Shown here: positions 35,328-44,210 of the stretch, piece after piece | Layout of the letters: every line of letters starts with the position of its first letter | How positions within the stretch are numbered: the first letter of the stretch is position 1 | NCBI GenBank assembly: GCA_903927185.1 | Contig: CAIYLW010000088.1 | Coordinates: 1 to 55,223 of the forward strand | Length of the DNA: 55,223 nt | From: an uncultured Bacteroidota bacterium | GTDB taxonomy: Bacteria; Bacteroidota; Bacteroidia; Chitinophagales; Chitinophagaceae | Direction: 5' to 3' | Made by a program: the position numbers and the translations under genes | The notes under the pieces: generated by a model | The model's database searches: none | Seen by the model: the letters and a program-made list of their open reading frames with translations, nothing else | What the model was told of the DNA's origin: nothing

Positions 35328-36929
35328 TTATTTTATTACAATAATCGTGAATTGCATAGCTAAATCAGGAGATGCGTTATAAATTAATTGCATAAACTCT
35401 TTACCCATTTTGGCATAGGAATCAGAGAAATTGAACAATCTTTCTTGTAAACTATTATTAGGGAATAAATCTTTTTTAATTACTGAGATCTGTCTGTTGG
35501 AAGCTTCAAATTTATTTCTTTCAGCACGAAGCATTTTCTTTTCAAGCTCTGCTAATTTCTTAGATGCTCTAATTTCCAATGAGATAACATGTTCTAATAA
35601 ACTTTTATCAACACTTGCCGCTTTTACTTGAAGATTTTCATATAATGCTTTAACTGCATTTATATCTTCTGTAATATTCCAACTTGCATTACTCTCTCTT
35701 TTCACCAATTGATTCAATAATTCAAACTCATTATCGAAAAGATCAATAGCAGCAAATCCAAGTTGTTCCATTTTTTGAAATTGTGTTTGCTTCATCAACA
35801 AAAACGAATTTCTTAAAATTAATACGGGGTAAGGAATAGCAACAGCTTCAAATACTTTTTTTAATTCCATCCAGTAAGCCAACTCACCTCCCCCACCAAT
35901 AAATGCAATATTAGGTAGCACTGTTTCCTGAAAACCTCCCCTTAGAATTACATTAGCACTAAACCGTTCCGGATGATCTTCTAATTCCTGTAGTATTTCT
36001 GTTTGAGTAAATGATAGTGCTAATTCTTTTACATAATAGGCATCATTTTCCATCTCTATTCTTACCCGGTTTTGATCAATCAAATAAAATAAATTGATTT
36101 CTCTTCCTGCAGTTTGAACCTTATAATTATCTTTTAATTTGTTAATCGTTTCAGTAACTAATTGATGCGAAAATCGTTCTACCAATTCTTTCTTAATCAC
36201 TGAATGATAGGCCGACTTTAGTTTTGAGCTATCTGGGATCAAAACAATAACACCATAGTCAGCAAATAATTGGTTCACTAATTCCAGTGTTGCTTGTTGT
36301 ATGGTTTTCCCAATGGTATAAATACTTTTAAATAATTGAACTAATGAAGGGCCATATTCCAATACTCCAATCTGTCCTTCAATAGCATGAATGAGTTGAA
36401 GATATTTTTGGTCCACTTTCATTCTACCAACAGCACCAGTTTGTTTGGTATCCCACACTAATTGTTGACCAGCTAGATTAATTTGTCCCAATTCGTCTAA
36501 ATCGGCATCCTCACTACCCATATAATAAACAGGAACAAAATTGTATTCAGGCAATTCTTTAGAAAGGTGATTGGCTAATTTAACAGCATGAAGAATTTTA
36601 TAAATAAAGTATAGTGGTCCCGTAAAAATATTCGGCTGATGTGCTGTTGTAATGGAAAATGTATTCACACTATCTAGCAGATTAATATTTTGCTGCAATA
36701 CAACCGACTGATCAAGACCCTCATATTGTTCTTTTAAACATTCAACCAATAATTCACGCGGTGTATTAAAAGATTGTCGGGCTTTAATAGATGCTTTGAT
36801 TCCATCAATTGTAGGTTGATGAGGATAGAACTCTGTTAGTTTAGCTGAATGACTTAAATAGTCGTTCACTAAATTTGAAAAGAATCCTGTTTGCTCGTAG
36901 GGAACACTATAACAGTCGAAATCAATCAT
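35328..36929 (-). CDS. bshC: Bacillithiol biosynthesis cysteine-adding enzyme BshC
   Basis: The ATG at 36929 is preferred; the frame is open to a GTG at 36935. A 533-residue protein of BshC length that joins cysteine to GlcN-malate, the last step of bacillithiol synthesis. Recognisable features: TAHQPNIFTGPLYFIYKI (nucleotide-binding-like), VPVYYMGSEDADLDELGQ, GGGGELAYWMELK, and a C-terminal coiled coil (KLAELEKKMLRAERN). It belongs with bshB1 and the bacilliredoxin and YpdA genes elsewhere in the window. Downstream of the hydroxyproline genes on the same strand (62-nt gap). Confidence 0.92.
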   Translation of the reverse strand: MIDFDCYSVPYEQTGFFSNLVNDYLSHSAKLTEFYPHQPTIDGIKASIKARQSFNTPRELLVECLKEQYEGLDQSVVLQQNINLLDSVNTFSITTAHQPNIFTGPLYFIYKILHAVKLANHLSKELPEYNFVPVYYMGSEDADLDELGQINLAGQQLVWDTKQTGAVGRMKVDQKYLQLIHAIEGQIGVLEYGPSLVQLFKSIYTIGKTIQQATLELVNQLFADYGVIVLIPDSSKLKSAYHSVIKKELVERFSHQLVTETINKLKDNYKVQTAGREINLFYLIDQNRVRIEMENDAYYVKELALSFTQTEILQELEDHPERFSANVILRGGFQETVLPNIAFIGGGGELAYWMELKKVFEAVAIPYPVLILRNSFLLMKQTQFQKMEQLGFAAIDLFDNEFELLNQLVKRESNASWNITEDINAVKALYENLQVKAASVDKSLLEHVISLEIRASKKLAELEKKMLRAERNKFEASNRQISVIKKDLFPNNSLQERLFNFSDSYAKMGKEFMQLIYNASPDLAMQFTIIVIK

Positions 36930-36991
36930 AGACACTAAAAGTACAACTTAGCAGAAACTAATAAAGCCATTCATAAAAATATATGCTGTCA

Positions 36992-38242
36992 TTAACTAAA
37001 GCGATTAGGATCAAACGGGGTAAGATCCATGCTTAAGCTTTCTTCATTCACAATTTCATTGACCAATTTTCCGGTACCCGCACCAAGACTAAGCCCTAAC
37101 ATAGAGTGACCAGTAGCCATCACCACATTTTTCCAACGATTGGTTCTTCCAATATAAGGTAAGCCATCTGCTGAACAAGGCCTAAAACCATACCAAATAT
37201 TATCAAAGGATGGAATTGGCACATCAAATTCAGGATAAAATCTCTTAACTGCAGCTAATAAACCTTCCACCCTTTCAATACGTGGTGGTGTATTAGTTGA
37301 AGTGATTTCCATAGTACCACCAAACCTGATTTTATTACCATCCATCGGAGTAAGTGCAGCTCTTCCTTCTATTAATACAGAAGGATGATTAATGGTATAT
37401 TTAGAATTTTCGAGGGTAACAGAATATCCCCTACCTGCTACTAATGGAATTTTAACCTGCATTTTTGCAGCTAACTCACGTGACCAGGATCCTGTTGCAA
37501 TAACAACTGTGTCAGCATCATAAATTGATTGATCAGTTTTTACTTTTGTAATATTTCCATGTAAGTTTTCGAAACCTATCACTTCTTCATTGGTTTTAAA
37601 AACAACCCCAGCCTGCTTCAAATGGGAAATCATTTGCTGCATTAGTTTATTAGGATACAAATGTGCATCACATTTAAAATGTATGGCCCCCTTTGCATTC
37701 AATTTCGTTTGAGGTTCTAATGCTTGCAATTGATCATAGGAAAGCAAAACGGTATCCGACAATCCTAATTCATGTGCTTTATGAACTGTATGTTCTGCGT
37801 GCGCCGCACCAATATCCGTTTGAAATATTTCTAACAATCCTTTTTGTTCATACGCAAAATTAAACTGAGGTAATTGAGTCCATTCTTCGTAATATTTTTT
37901 ACTTAAAATGGCAATGTCTCTAAGCGGAATGGCGGCTTGTGCTACTTTCTCAGCGGTTGCTGCTTTCATAAATTTTAACCCCCAATCAATCAAACTCAAA
38001 TCAAATCTCGGTTGAACATAAAAAGGACTTCTTGAATCCCACATCCATTTTAATCCCTGCTTTACAATTCCGGGTGTAGCTAAAGGAATAAAATGACTCG
38101 GACAAACATATCCTGCATTGCCATATGAACAATTAGTACTGATATCAGTTTTATCAATTAATGTAACATCATGACCACTTTCTCTTAAATAATAGGCACT
38201 ACTTAAACCAATAATACCCCCTCCTAAAACAACCACTTTCAT
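36992..38242 (-). CDS. FAD-dependent D-amino-acid dehydrogenase, probable D-hydroxyproline dehydrogenase
   Basis: A 416-residue DadA-type flavoprotein. The FAD-binding motif is VVVLGGGIIGLSSAYYL, with NAGYVCPSHF and the C-terminal GFRPCSADGLPYIG and GHSMLGLSLGAGTG. Placed with the epimerase, a pyrroline-4-hydroxy-2-carboxylate deaminase-like gene and a semialdehyde dehydrogenase gene, its best role is oxidation of cis-4-hydroxy-D-proline to the pyrroline intermediate. A general D-alanine or D-amino-acid dehydrogenase is an alternative. Transcribed after the glycoside hydrolase-like gene (56-nt gap). Confidence 0.85.
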   Translation of the reverse strand: MKVVVLGGGIIGLSSAYYLRESGHDVTLIDKTDISTNCSYGNAGYVCPSHFIPLATPGIVKQGLKWMWDSRSPFYVQPRFDLSLIDWGLKFMKAATAEKVAQAAIPLRDIAILSKKYYEEWTQLPQFNFAYEQKGLLEIFQTDIGAAHAEHTVHKAHELGLSDTVLLSYDQLQALEPQTKLNAKGAIHFKCDAHLYPNKLMQQMISHLKQAGVVFKTNEEVIGFENLHGNITKVKTDQSIYDADTVVIATGSWSRELAAKMQVKIPLVAGRGYSVTLENSKYTINHPSVLIEGRAALTPMDGNKIRFGGTMEITSTNTPPRIERVEGLLAAVKRFYPEFDVPIPSFDNIWYGFRPCSADGLPYIGRTNRWKNVVMATGHSMLGLSLGAGTGKLVNEIVNEESLSMDLTPFDPNRFS

Positions 38243-38298
38243 ACTTTATATTTTAACCTGTCTAAATATAGATATTGGGCAAATTTCGGTAATCTTAA

Positions 38299-39345
38299 TT
38301 AATTCTGGCTATTGATTTTTTTAATGAACTCTGTTTCTTTGCTATCAAAGGAAATTCCATTTTTCCGAAATATATCATGAAACCAAATAGAAGGTTCCGG
38401 ACTACCTAATTTACTACCCCAGGGGTAAATGGTGTTACTCTTACCACTCACGAATCCCCAGTTAATAGCAGCAACTTTATGTGCTTTAAAAATGGGCAAA
38501 TGAGTGATAAACAAACTATTTTGCCTTCGAGCCATATATTCAGTACAAATAATAGGTCTACCTCTTTTTTCAAGACTATCAATTGTTGATTTCAAAGAAT
38601 TGGTATCGCCATAATTATGAAAAGAAATTACATCAGAATTAGACAACTGATAAGCATTTATTGCAGGTAAATCTTCAAACCAAACAGCTACGGTTAGAGG
38701 TTGTGAAGGGCGAACAGACCATGCCCATTGAAAAATATTTTTAAGTAAGGGCAAAGAACTCATTCCATAATCACTATTCGCTGGCTCATTATATAAATCC
38801 CATAAAAGAATTCTTTTATCGTTCTTAAAAGTTTTGAGAATGTCTTTTACATAGGCTTCCAATACCCCCCATTGTGTACTATCATTATGCATCATTTTAC
38901 TTGGGCTTCTCATCCAACCAGAATTATGCACTCCTGGCTGCGGGTCAGGTTGTTTACCAATTACTGGTTCTGGATTCCAACAATCATCGAAGAAAACAAA
39001 TAGTGGCTTTATATGATGGCGTTCCGCTATTTCTAAAAATGTGTTGATTCTGTTTTTAAATCCTTTTGCATCTTGCTGCCAAACTAAATTGTGAAGAAAT
39101 ACCCTTAGTGTATTAAAACCCAGAGATGCAGCCCAACCTAATTCCCGATTAATAGTGGCTGTATCAAAAGTATCCGCTTGCCACATTTCTAATTGATTGA
39201 TAGCGCTACTAGGTAAAAAATTTGCACCAGTTAAAAAGGGCTGTTGAGCATACCAATCGTTTGCTTTTTCTTTTGACCAAATTCTAGGGGTTTGTGCATG
39301 AACGATTTGCATGGAACAAAGAAAAATAATAAGCAATTTTTTCAT
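38299..39345 (-). CDS. Secreted TIM-barrel glycoside hydrolase (clan GH-A)
   Basis: A 348-residue protein with signal peptide (cleavage near VHAQ) and a (beta/alpha)8 hydrolase domain. Clan GH-A catalytic pair: acid/base Glu187 in LYNEPAN and nucleophile Glu269 in ICTEYMAR; W and aromatic residues near RVFLHN and FDDCW may line the active site. Similar to GH5-like enzymes labelled as endo-xylanase or mannanase, but the substrate cannot be read. It is embedded between two hydroxyproline genes with short gaps (53 and 56 nt), so it is likely coexpressed; the link could be glycosylated hydroxyproline-rich proteins of plants. Confidence 0.82.
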   Translation of the reverse strand: MKKLLIIFLCSMQIVHAQTPRIWSKEKANDWYAQQPFLTGANFLPSSAINQLEMWQADTFDTATINRELGWAASLGFNTLRVFLHNLVWQQDAKGFKNRINTFLEIAERHHIKPLFVFFDDCWNPEPVIGKQPDPQPGVHNSGWMRSPSKMMHNDSTQWGVLEAYVKDILKTFKNDKRILLWDLYNEPANSDYGMSSLPLLKNIFQWAWSVRPSQPLTVAVWFEDLPAINAYQLSNSDVISFHNYGDTNSLKSTIDSLEKRGRPIICTEYMARRQNSLFITHLPIFKAHKVAAINWGFVSGKSNTIYPWGSKLGSPEPSIWFHDIFRKNGISFDSKETEFIKKINSQN

Positions 39346-39398
39346 GGCAATCTTTGGTTTATTGAAATTAATAAGTTGTTTATTGAAAACTAATTTGA

Positions 39399-40448
39399 TT
39401 AAATTACCTGAAACCCAAATGCATAAGGATCATCATCCGGATCAATGGAAATTTGATTGTACCCATAAATTCTTGCCCATCCTTCAATACTTGGCCTAAT
39501 AGAAGGATGCCCGTCTACTTTAGTTTCTTCTTCTATCCTTCCAATAAATTTTGAACCAATAATACTTTCATGGATAAAAACATCTCCCGCTTTCAATTTT
39601 CCTTTTGCATACCATTGAGCCATTCTTGCCGAGGTTCCTGTGCCACAAGGAGAACGGTCAATTGCTTTGTCGCCATAAAAAACAGCATTGCGTGCAGTTG
39701 AATTTTCATCTAACACTTTGCCGGTCCATAAAATATGGGAACACCCATTAATAGTTGGATTCTCGGGGTGTACAAAAGAATAGTTTTTATTAATGTTCGC
39801 TCGCAACTCTCTTGACCAGCTAATTAAATCTCCTGCCTGATAATGTTCGATTCCTTTAAAATGATCTTGCACATCTACAATAGCATAAAAATTTCCGCCA
39901 TAAGCCACATCAATTGTCAACTCTCCTAACGCTGAACAGTTAGCAGTTATATTTTCAGAAGCGAGATAGGCAGGCACATTGGTAAGTTTTACAGAAACCA
40001 CTTTTTTTCCTACTTGCTCATAACTAATCAAAACCAACCCAGCTGGTGCTTCCATTCTTACAATACCCGGCACTTTTGGCTTAATTAATCCTTCTTCAAT
40101 AGCAATGGTGATCGTACCAATTGTACCATGTCCGCACATGGGTAAACATCCACTTGTTTCTATAAACAAAACGCCCACATCGTTTTGCGGGTCCATGGGT
40201 GGATAGAGAATACTTCCACTCATCATGTCATGACCTCTTGGTTCGAACATCAAACCCTTTCTAATCCAATCATATTCGCGTAAAAAATGTTGTCTCTTTT
40301 CGCTCATACTATTTCCTTCCAAAGCTGGACCCCCAGCAGCTACCACCCTCACTGGGTTTCCACAAGTATGCGCATCGATACAGAAGAAATGATTTCCTGG
40401 CTTGCTGTTATAGGGAGTATACTGAAACGGAATTGGCGAATATAGCAT
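39399..40448 (-). CDS. 4-hydroxyproline 2-epimerase (proline racemase family)
   Basis: A 349-residue proline racemase fold enzyme that interconverts trans-4-hydroxy-L-proline and cis-4-hydroxy-D-proline. Both catalytic cysteines are present: Cys105 in LPMCGHGTIG and Cys268 in RSPCGTGTSA; a Thr in the second position would have pointed to a trans-3-hydroxyproline dehydratase. HTCGNPVRV and FIGRI are other family marks. Neighbouring genes for the flavin dehydrogenase and, across the sterol-desaturase-like gene, the aldehyde dehydrogenase and deaminase, support the hydroxyproline role. Divergent from the desaturase-like gene. Confidence 0.92.
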   Translation of the reverse strand: MLYSPIPFQYTPYNSKPGNHFFCIDAHTCGNPVRVVAAGGPALEGNSMSEKRQHFLREYDWIRKGLMFEPRGHDMMSGSILYPPMDPQNDVGVLFIETSGCLPMCGHGTIGTITIAIEEGLIKPKVPGIVRMEAPAGLVLISYEQVGKKVVSVKLTNVPAYLASENITANCSALGELTIDVAYGGNFYAIVDVQDHFKGIEHYQAGDLISWSRELRANINKNYSFVHPENPTINGCSHILWTGKVLDENSTARNAVFYGDKAIDRSPCGTGTSARMAQWYAKGKLKAGDVFIHESIIGSKFIGRIEEETKVDGHPSIRPSIEGWARIYGYNQISIDPDDDPYAFGFQVI

Positions 40449-40518
40449 TTGATAAAATTGTAAATGAATTTAGATAAACCTACTTAAATTGAGTTCGATT
40501 GTAAAAATAAACTGCCAA

Positions 40519-41790
40519 ATGGAACAATACGGAAAAATATTACTAATTGCTATGCCCGCCTTTTTGCTTTTAGTATTATTAGAAAAATGGTATGGTTGGT
40601 ACAAGCATAATGATACGGTTCGGAATATGGATATGATTTCTAGTCTAAGTTCTGGAATTACAAATGCCACAAAAGATGTACTCAGTTTAAGTATTACAAT
40701 TATTGGCTATAGTTGGTTGGTAGAACATGTAGCAATCATTCATATCAAAACAAGTTGGCTTTGGTATGTAATTGCATTTATTGCATTAGATCTAACAGGA
40801 TATCTTGTTCATAGGATTGATCATGAGTATAATATTTTCTGGAACTCACACATCATTCATCATAGCAGTGAAGAATACAATTTGGCCTGTGCACTAAGAC
40901 AAAGCATCTCCACTTTTGTACGATTATTCACCATTTTTTTATTGCCTGCTGCACTCCTGGGAGTACCAGCTCTTGTAATTGGCATCGTAGCTCCTTTACA
41001 TTTATTTGCGCAATTCTGGTATCATACCAGACATATTAATAAAATGGGATTCCTTGAAAAAATTATTGTTACGCCCTCCCATCATCGGGTACATCATGCG
41101 ATTAACAAAGAATACCTGGACAAAAATTATGGGCAGATTTTTATTTTTTGGGATAAATGGTTTGGAACATTTCAGGAAGAATTACCCAATGTGCCTGCAG
41201 TGTATGGGATCACTAGACCGGCGCAAACCTGGAATCCAATTAAGATAAATTTTATGCACCTTATTTTATTAATGAAAGATGCATGGCACACTAACAACTG
41301 GAAAGATAAATTTCGTATTTGGTTTATGCCAACAGGCTGGCGTCCATCAGATGTGATAGATCAATACCCAGTTTTCAAAATAGAAGATGTGTATCATTTT
41401 GAAAAATATGATACAAAAAATAGTATGCTATTCAATGTTTGGATCTGGATCCAACTGGTGGTATTATTTTTATTTGTGAGTTTTTTCTTCGGACATATCG
41501 CAGAGATTGGATCACCTGGTATGTTTATTTACGGGGGATTTATTTTCCTATTTGTATATGCCTACACGGAACTAATGGATAAAAGCTCCAATGCTTGGAT
41601 TTGGGAAATTTTGAAATCATCCACTGGGATCACTATGATATTTTTGACAAACGATTGGTTTGGCATCAATAAATTATTTCCTCAAATGAGCTTGATCATT
41701 GCAGTGTATTTATTTTTATCTACAATGATTTGTTTTTATTTTCAAATCACAGAAGCAAAGCAAAAACAACTTTTACAAAGCGCTTATTGA
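40519..41790 (+). CDS. Sterol desaturase / fatty acid hydroxylase family membrane protein
   Basis: The ATG at 40519 (MEQYGKILLIAMPAF) is preferred over a TTG 30 nt upstream, giving 423 residues. An integral-membrane di-iron enzyme with the histidine clusters of the family: HRIDHEYNIFWNSH, HHSSEEYN and THHRVHH-like SHHRVHH, between about 5-7 hydrophobic helices. Such enzymes hydroxylate or desaturate lipids; the substrate is unknown. It lies alone on the plus strand inside the hydroxyproline cluster, and its end overlaps the aldehyde dehydrogenase gene by 7 nt on the opposite strand. No role in hydroxyproline breakdown is known. Confidence 0.88.
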   Translation: MEQYGKILLIAMPAFLLLVLLEKWYGWYKHNDTVRNMDMISSLSSGITNATKDVLSLSITIIGYSWLVEHVAIIHIKTSWLWYVIAFIALDLTGYLVHRIDHEYNIFWNSHIIHHSSEEYNLACALRQSISTFVRLFTIFLLPAALLGVPALVIGIVAPLHLFAQFWYHTRHINKMGFLEKIIVTPSHHRVHHAINKEYLDKNYGQIFIFWDKWFGTFQEELPNVPAVYGITRPAQTWNPIKINFMHLILLMKDAWHTNNWKDKFRIWFMPTGWRPSDVIDQYPVFKIEDVYHFEKYDTKNSMLFNVWIWIQLVVLFLFVSFFFGHIAEIGSPGMFIYGGFIFLFVYAYTELMDKSSNAWIWEILKSSTGITMIFLTNDWFGINKLFPQMSLIIAVYLFLSTMICFYFQITEAKQKQLLQSAY

Positions 41791-43262
41791 TAAGGATTCC
41801 CATCAATCATTCTTTTTATTTTAAAAGGATTAGTTTCCTTTAAGGCTTCAGGTAATAAATGGTCGGGACAATTTTGATAACATACTGGTCGCACCCAACG
41901 CTTTACAGCATTTAATCCTACAGCGGTAAACCGACTATCGGTTGTAGCAGGGTAAGGTCCTCCATGAACCATACTGGCACAAACTTCTACTCCTGTTGGC
42001 ACTCCATTTAATAATACCCTTCCTGCAATCTGAGTAGCAAGTTCTATTAATTCTGGATTAGCTTCGAAATCTTTATCGCTTCCCATGATACTAGTGGTAA
42101 GTTGACCACTAACTGAATTCCATACCGCTTTCAATTCGTCCATATCAGTGCATTCAACGATAATGGCATAGGGTCCAAAAACTTCTTCTTTTAAATTTTC
42201 GTCTTTTAGAAAATCAATCCCTTGAACATGAACAATCATTGGTGAAGCAATATCAGCATCAAAAGCAATTTCATTTGTCAGTGGTGTAACACCTGCATTA
42301 GCCAATACTTTTGAAAGCTTAGTTTCATAAGCTTTCAAAATACCAACGTGCAACATTTTCGCAGGAGCAACTTGATTGATCGCATTCGATAATGTTGCTT
42401 TAAACCTATTCAACCCTACCGATTGAATACCAATTATTAAACCAGGATTGGTACAAAATTGTCCTACTCCAAGTGTAATAGAACCAGCATACTGTGTAGC
42501 AATGGTTTCAGCATTTTGTAATAAGGCATCCTGCAACAACAATACTGGATTGGTACTTCCCATTTCTGAAAATACGGGGATTGGCTTATTTCTTACTGAA
42601 GCATAATCGTATAATGCTCTTCCCCCTGTAAATGATCCAGTAAAACCAACAGCACTCGTGTTCGATTGTTGTACCAATGCTTTTCCTATTTCAAAAGAAG
42701 TTCCTGTTACATGTTGAAAACAATGTTTGGGCATCTTACAGAAATCAATGGCTTTTTCAATAGCTGCAGCAATTAATGTAGAAGTTCTAAGATGCGCTGG
42801 ATGTGCTTTTACAACTACCGAACATCCACTTGCCAAAGCACTGGCAGTATCTCCCCCAGCCGTAGAATAAGCATAGGGAAAATTGCTTGCTCCAAAAACA
42901 ACTACTGGTCCAACAGGCACCAACATTTTTCGAATATCTGGTTTAGCCGGTACTTTATCTGGAATTGCATGATCGATACTTGCTTCTACCCAACTGCCTT
43001 CTAATAACATTGAAGCAAACATGCGCAATTGCATAGTTGTTCTCCCCCTCTCTCCTAATAATCTTGCTTCAGGAAGATTAGTCTCTTCTTTTGTTGTTTT
43101 AATTAATTCTTCACCCAACGCTTCTATTTCAAAAGCAATTCGTTCTAAAAATGCGGCGCGTTCTATTGCACTCACTTTTTTATACGCTAAAAAAGATTGC
43201 ATAGATTGATCCATGATTTGATCAATCTCAGGTAAAGAAGTAATACTATTCGAAAGGGACAT
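41784..43262 (-). CDS. NADP-type aldehyde dehydrogenase, probable 2-oxoglutarate semialdehyde dehydrogenase
   Basis: A 492-residue ALDH. The catalytic Cys270 (GVGQFCTNPGL) and Glu233 (SEMGSTNPV) are intact; the CTNPGL form is characteristic of 2,5-dioxovalerate (2-oxoglutarate semialdehyde) dehydrogenases rather than of ordinary ALDHs. It would produce 2-oxoglutarate, the last step of hydroxyproline breakdown, and it also serves in some sugar-acid pathways. Its start is 2 nt from the stop of the deaminase gene, the tightest link in the cluster. Tail overlaps the convergent desaturase-like gene. Confidence 0.9.
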   Translation of the reverse strand: MSLSNSITSLPEIDQIMDQSMQSFLAYKKVSAIERAAFLERIAFEIEALGEELIKTTKEETNLPEARLLGERGRTTMQLRMFASMLLEGSWVEASIDHAIPDKVPAKPDIRKMLVPVGPVVVFGASNFPYAYSTAGGDTASALASGCSVVVKAHPAHLRTSTLIAAAIEKAIDFCKMPKHCFQHVTGTSFEIGKALVQQSNTSAVGFTGSFTGGRALYDYASVRNKPIPVFSEMGSTNPVLLLQDALLQNAETIATQYAGSITLGVGQFCTNPGLIIGIQSVGLNRFKATLSNAINQVAPAKMLHVGILKAYETKLSKVLANAGVTPLTNEIAFDADIASPMIVHVQGIDFLKDENLKEEVFGPYAIIVECTDMDELKAVWNSVSGQLTTSIMGSDKDFEANPELIELATQIAGRVLLNGVPTGVEVCASMVHGGPYPATTDSRFTAVGLNAVKRWVRPVCYQNCPDHLLPEALKETNPFKIKRMIDGNPYQ

Positions 43263-43264
43263 GA

Positions 43265-44185
43265 TTAATTGTTTAAATGTAAATACTCAGGCAATTCTGG
43301 TCTTGAGGCAATTCCTTGATCAATGATAGCAAGCACTTTAGTTCGCTCTTCACCAATTAAAGTTAGTCTGGGAGCACGAACTGCTTCAGATCCATTACCC
43401 GCTTGCTGTTCGGCCAATTTAATATACTGAACTAATTTTGGATGAATATCTAATTCAAGTAATGGCATAAACCAACGATATATTTTTTGTGCTTCTTGGA
43501 TATGTCCTGCTTTAACTAAACGATAGATAGCAACGGTTTCTCTTGGAAAAGCACAAACCAATCCTGCTACCCAACCCTCTGCTCCCATTACTAATTCTTC
43601 CATGGCAAGCGTATCAACACCACATAAAATTTTAAACCGATCTCCAAATCGATTAATCAATCTGGTAACATTACTTATATCACGCGTAGATTCTTTAATT
43701 GCTTGAATATTAGCACAACTAGCTAATTCGGCAAACATATCTAAAGTGACTTCAATTTTATAATCAACAGGATTATTATAAATCATGATTGGCAAATCAG
43801 TACTTTCTGCTACTGATTTAAAATAAGTAACCGTTTCGCGATGATCTGATTTATAACGCATCGGTGGAAGAATCATAATTCCTTGTGCACCCCAGTGCTT
43901 AGCAAATTTTGCTTGTTGAATGGCAACACGTGTTGAGCCTTCCGCAATATTGATAATAACCGGTACTTTGCCGGCTACTTTTTGAATGGCAAACTTTACT
44001 AAAATTTCTTTTTCTTCAGTGCTAAGTACACTTGCTTCACCTAATGTGCCGCCAAGTATAACGCCATTAACACCAGCTGCTAATTGTTCTTCTAAATTCT
44101 TTTCAAACAAAGGAAGATCCAATTGATCATCTGCAGTAAATTTTGTGGTCAGTGCCGGGAATACGCCTTTCCATTGAATTGACAT
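43265..44185 (-). CDS. Dihydrodipicolinate synthase family protein, probable pyrroline-4-hydroxy-2-carboxylate deaminase
   Basis: A 306-residue class I aldolase-fold enzyme with Schiff-base Lys164 (AIKESTRD) and Tyr136 (MIYNNP), plus GTLGEASVL near the substrate carboxylate. Sequence alone would permit DapA, KDG aldolase or related roles. The coupling (2 nt) with the semialdehyde dehydrogenase gene and the epimerase and flavin dehydrogenase nearby point to deamination of 4-hydroxy-pyrroline-2-carboxylate to 2-oxoglutarate semialdehyde. It follows rimO by 25 nt at the end of a long housekeeping operon. Confidence 0.85.
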   Translation of the reverse strand: MSIQWKGVFPALTTKFTADDQLDLPLFEKNLEEQLAAGVNGVILGGTLGEASVLSTEEKEILVKFAIQKVAGKVPVIINIAEGSTRVAIQQAKFAKHWGAQGIMILPPMRYKSDHRETVTYFKSVAESTDLPIMIYNNPVDYKIEVTLDMFAELASCANIQAIKESTRDISNVTRLINRFGDRFKILCGVDTLAMEELVMGAEGWVAGLVCAFPRETVAIYRLVKAGHIQEAQKIYRWFMPLLELDIHPKLVQYIKLAEQQAGNGSEAVRAPRLTLIGEERTKVLAIIDQGIASRPELPEYLHLNN

Positions 44186-44210
44186 GTTTTCTAATTTTAT
44201 CTTGTTTAAA

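Noticed and set aside
40519..41790. Sterol-desaturase-like enzyme as part of hydroxyproline breakdown
   Set aside because: It is on the opposite strand and its family acts on lipids; the pathway is complete without it, so only neighbourhood connects them.
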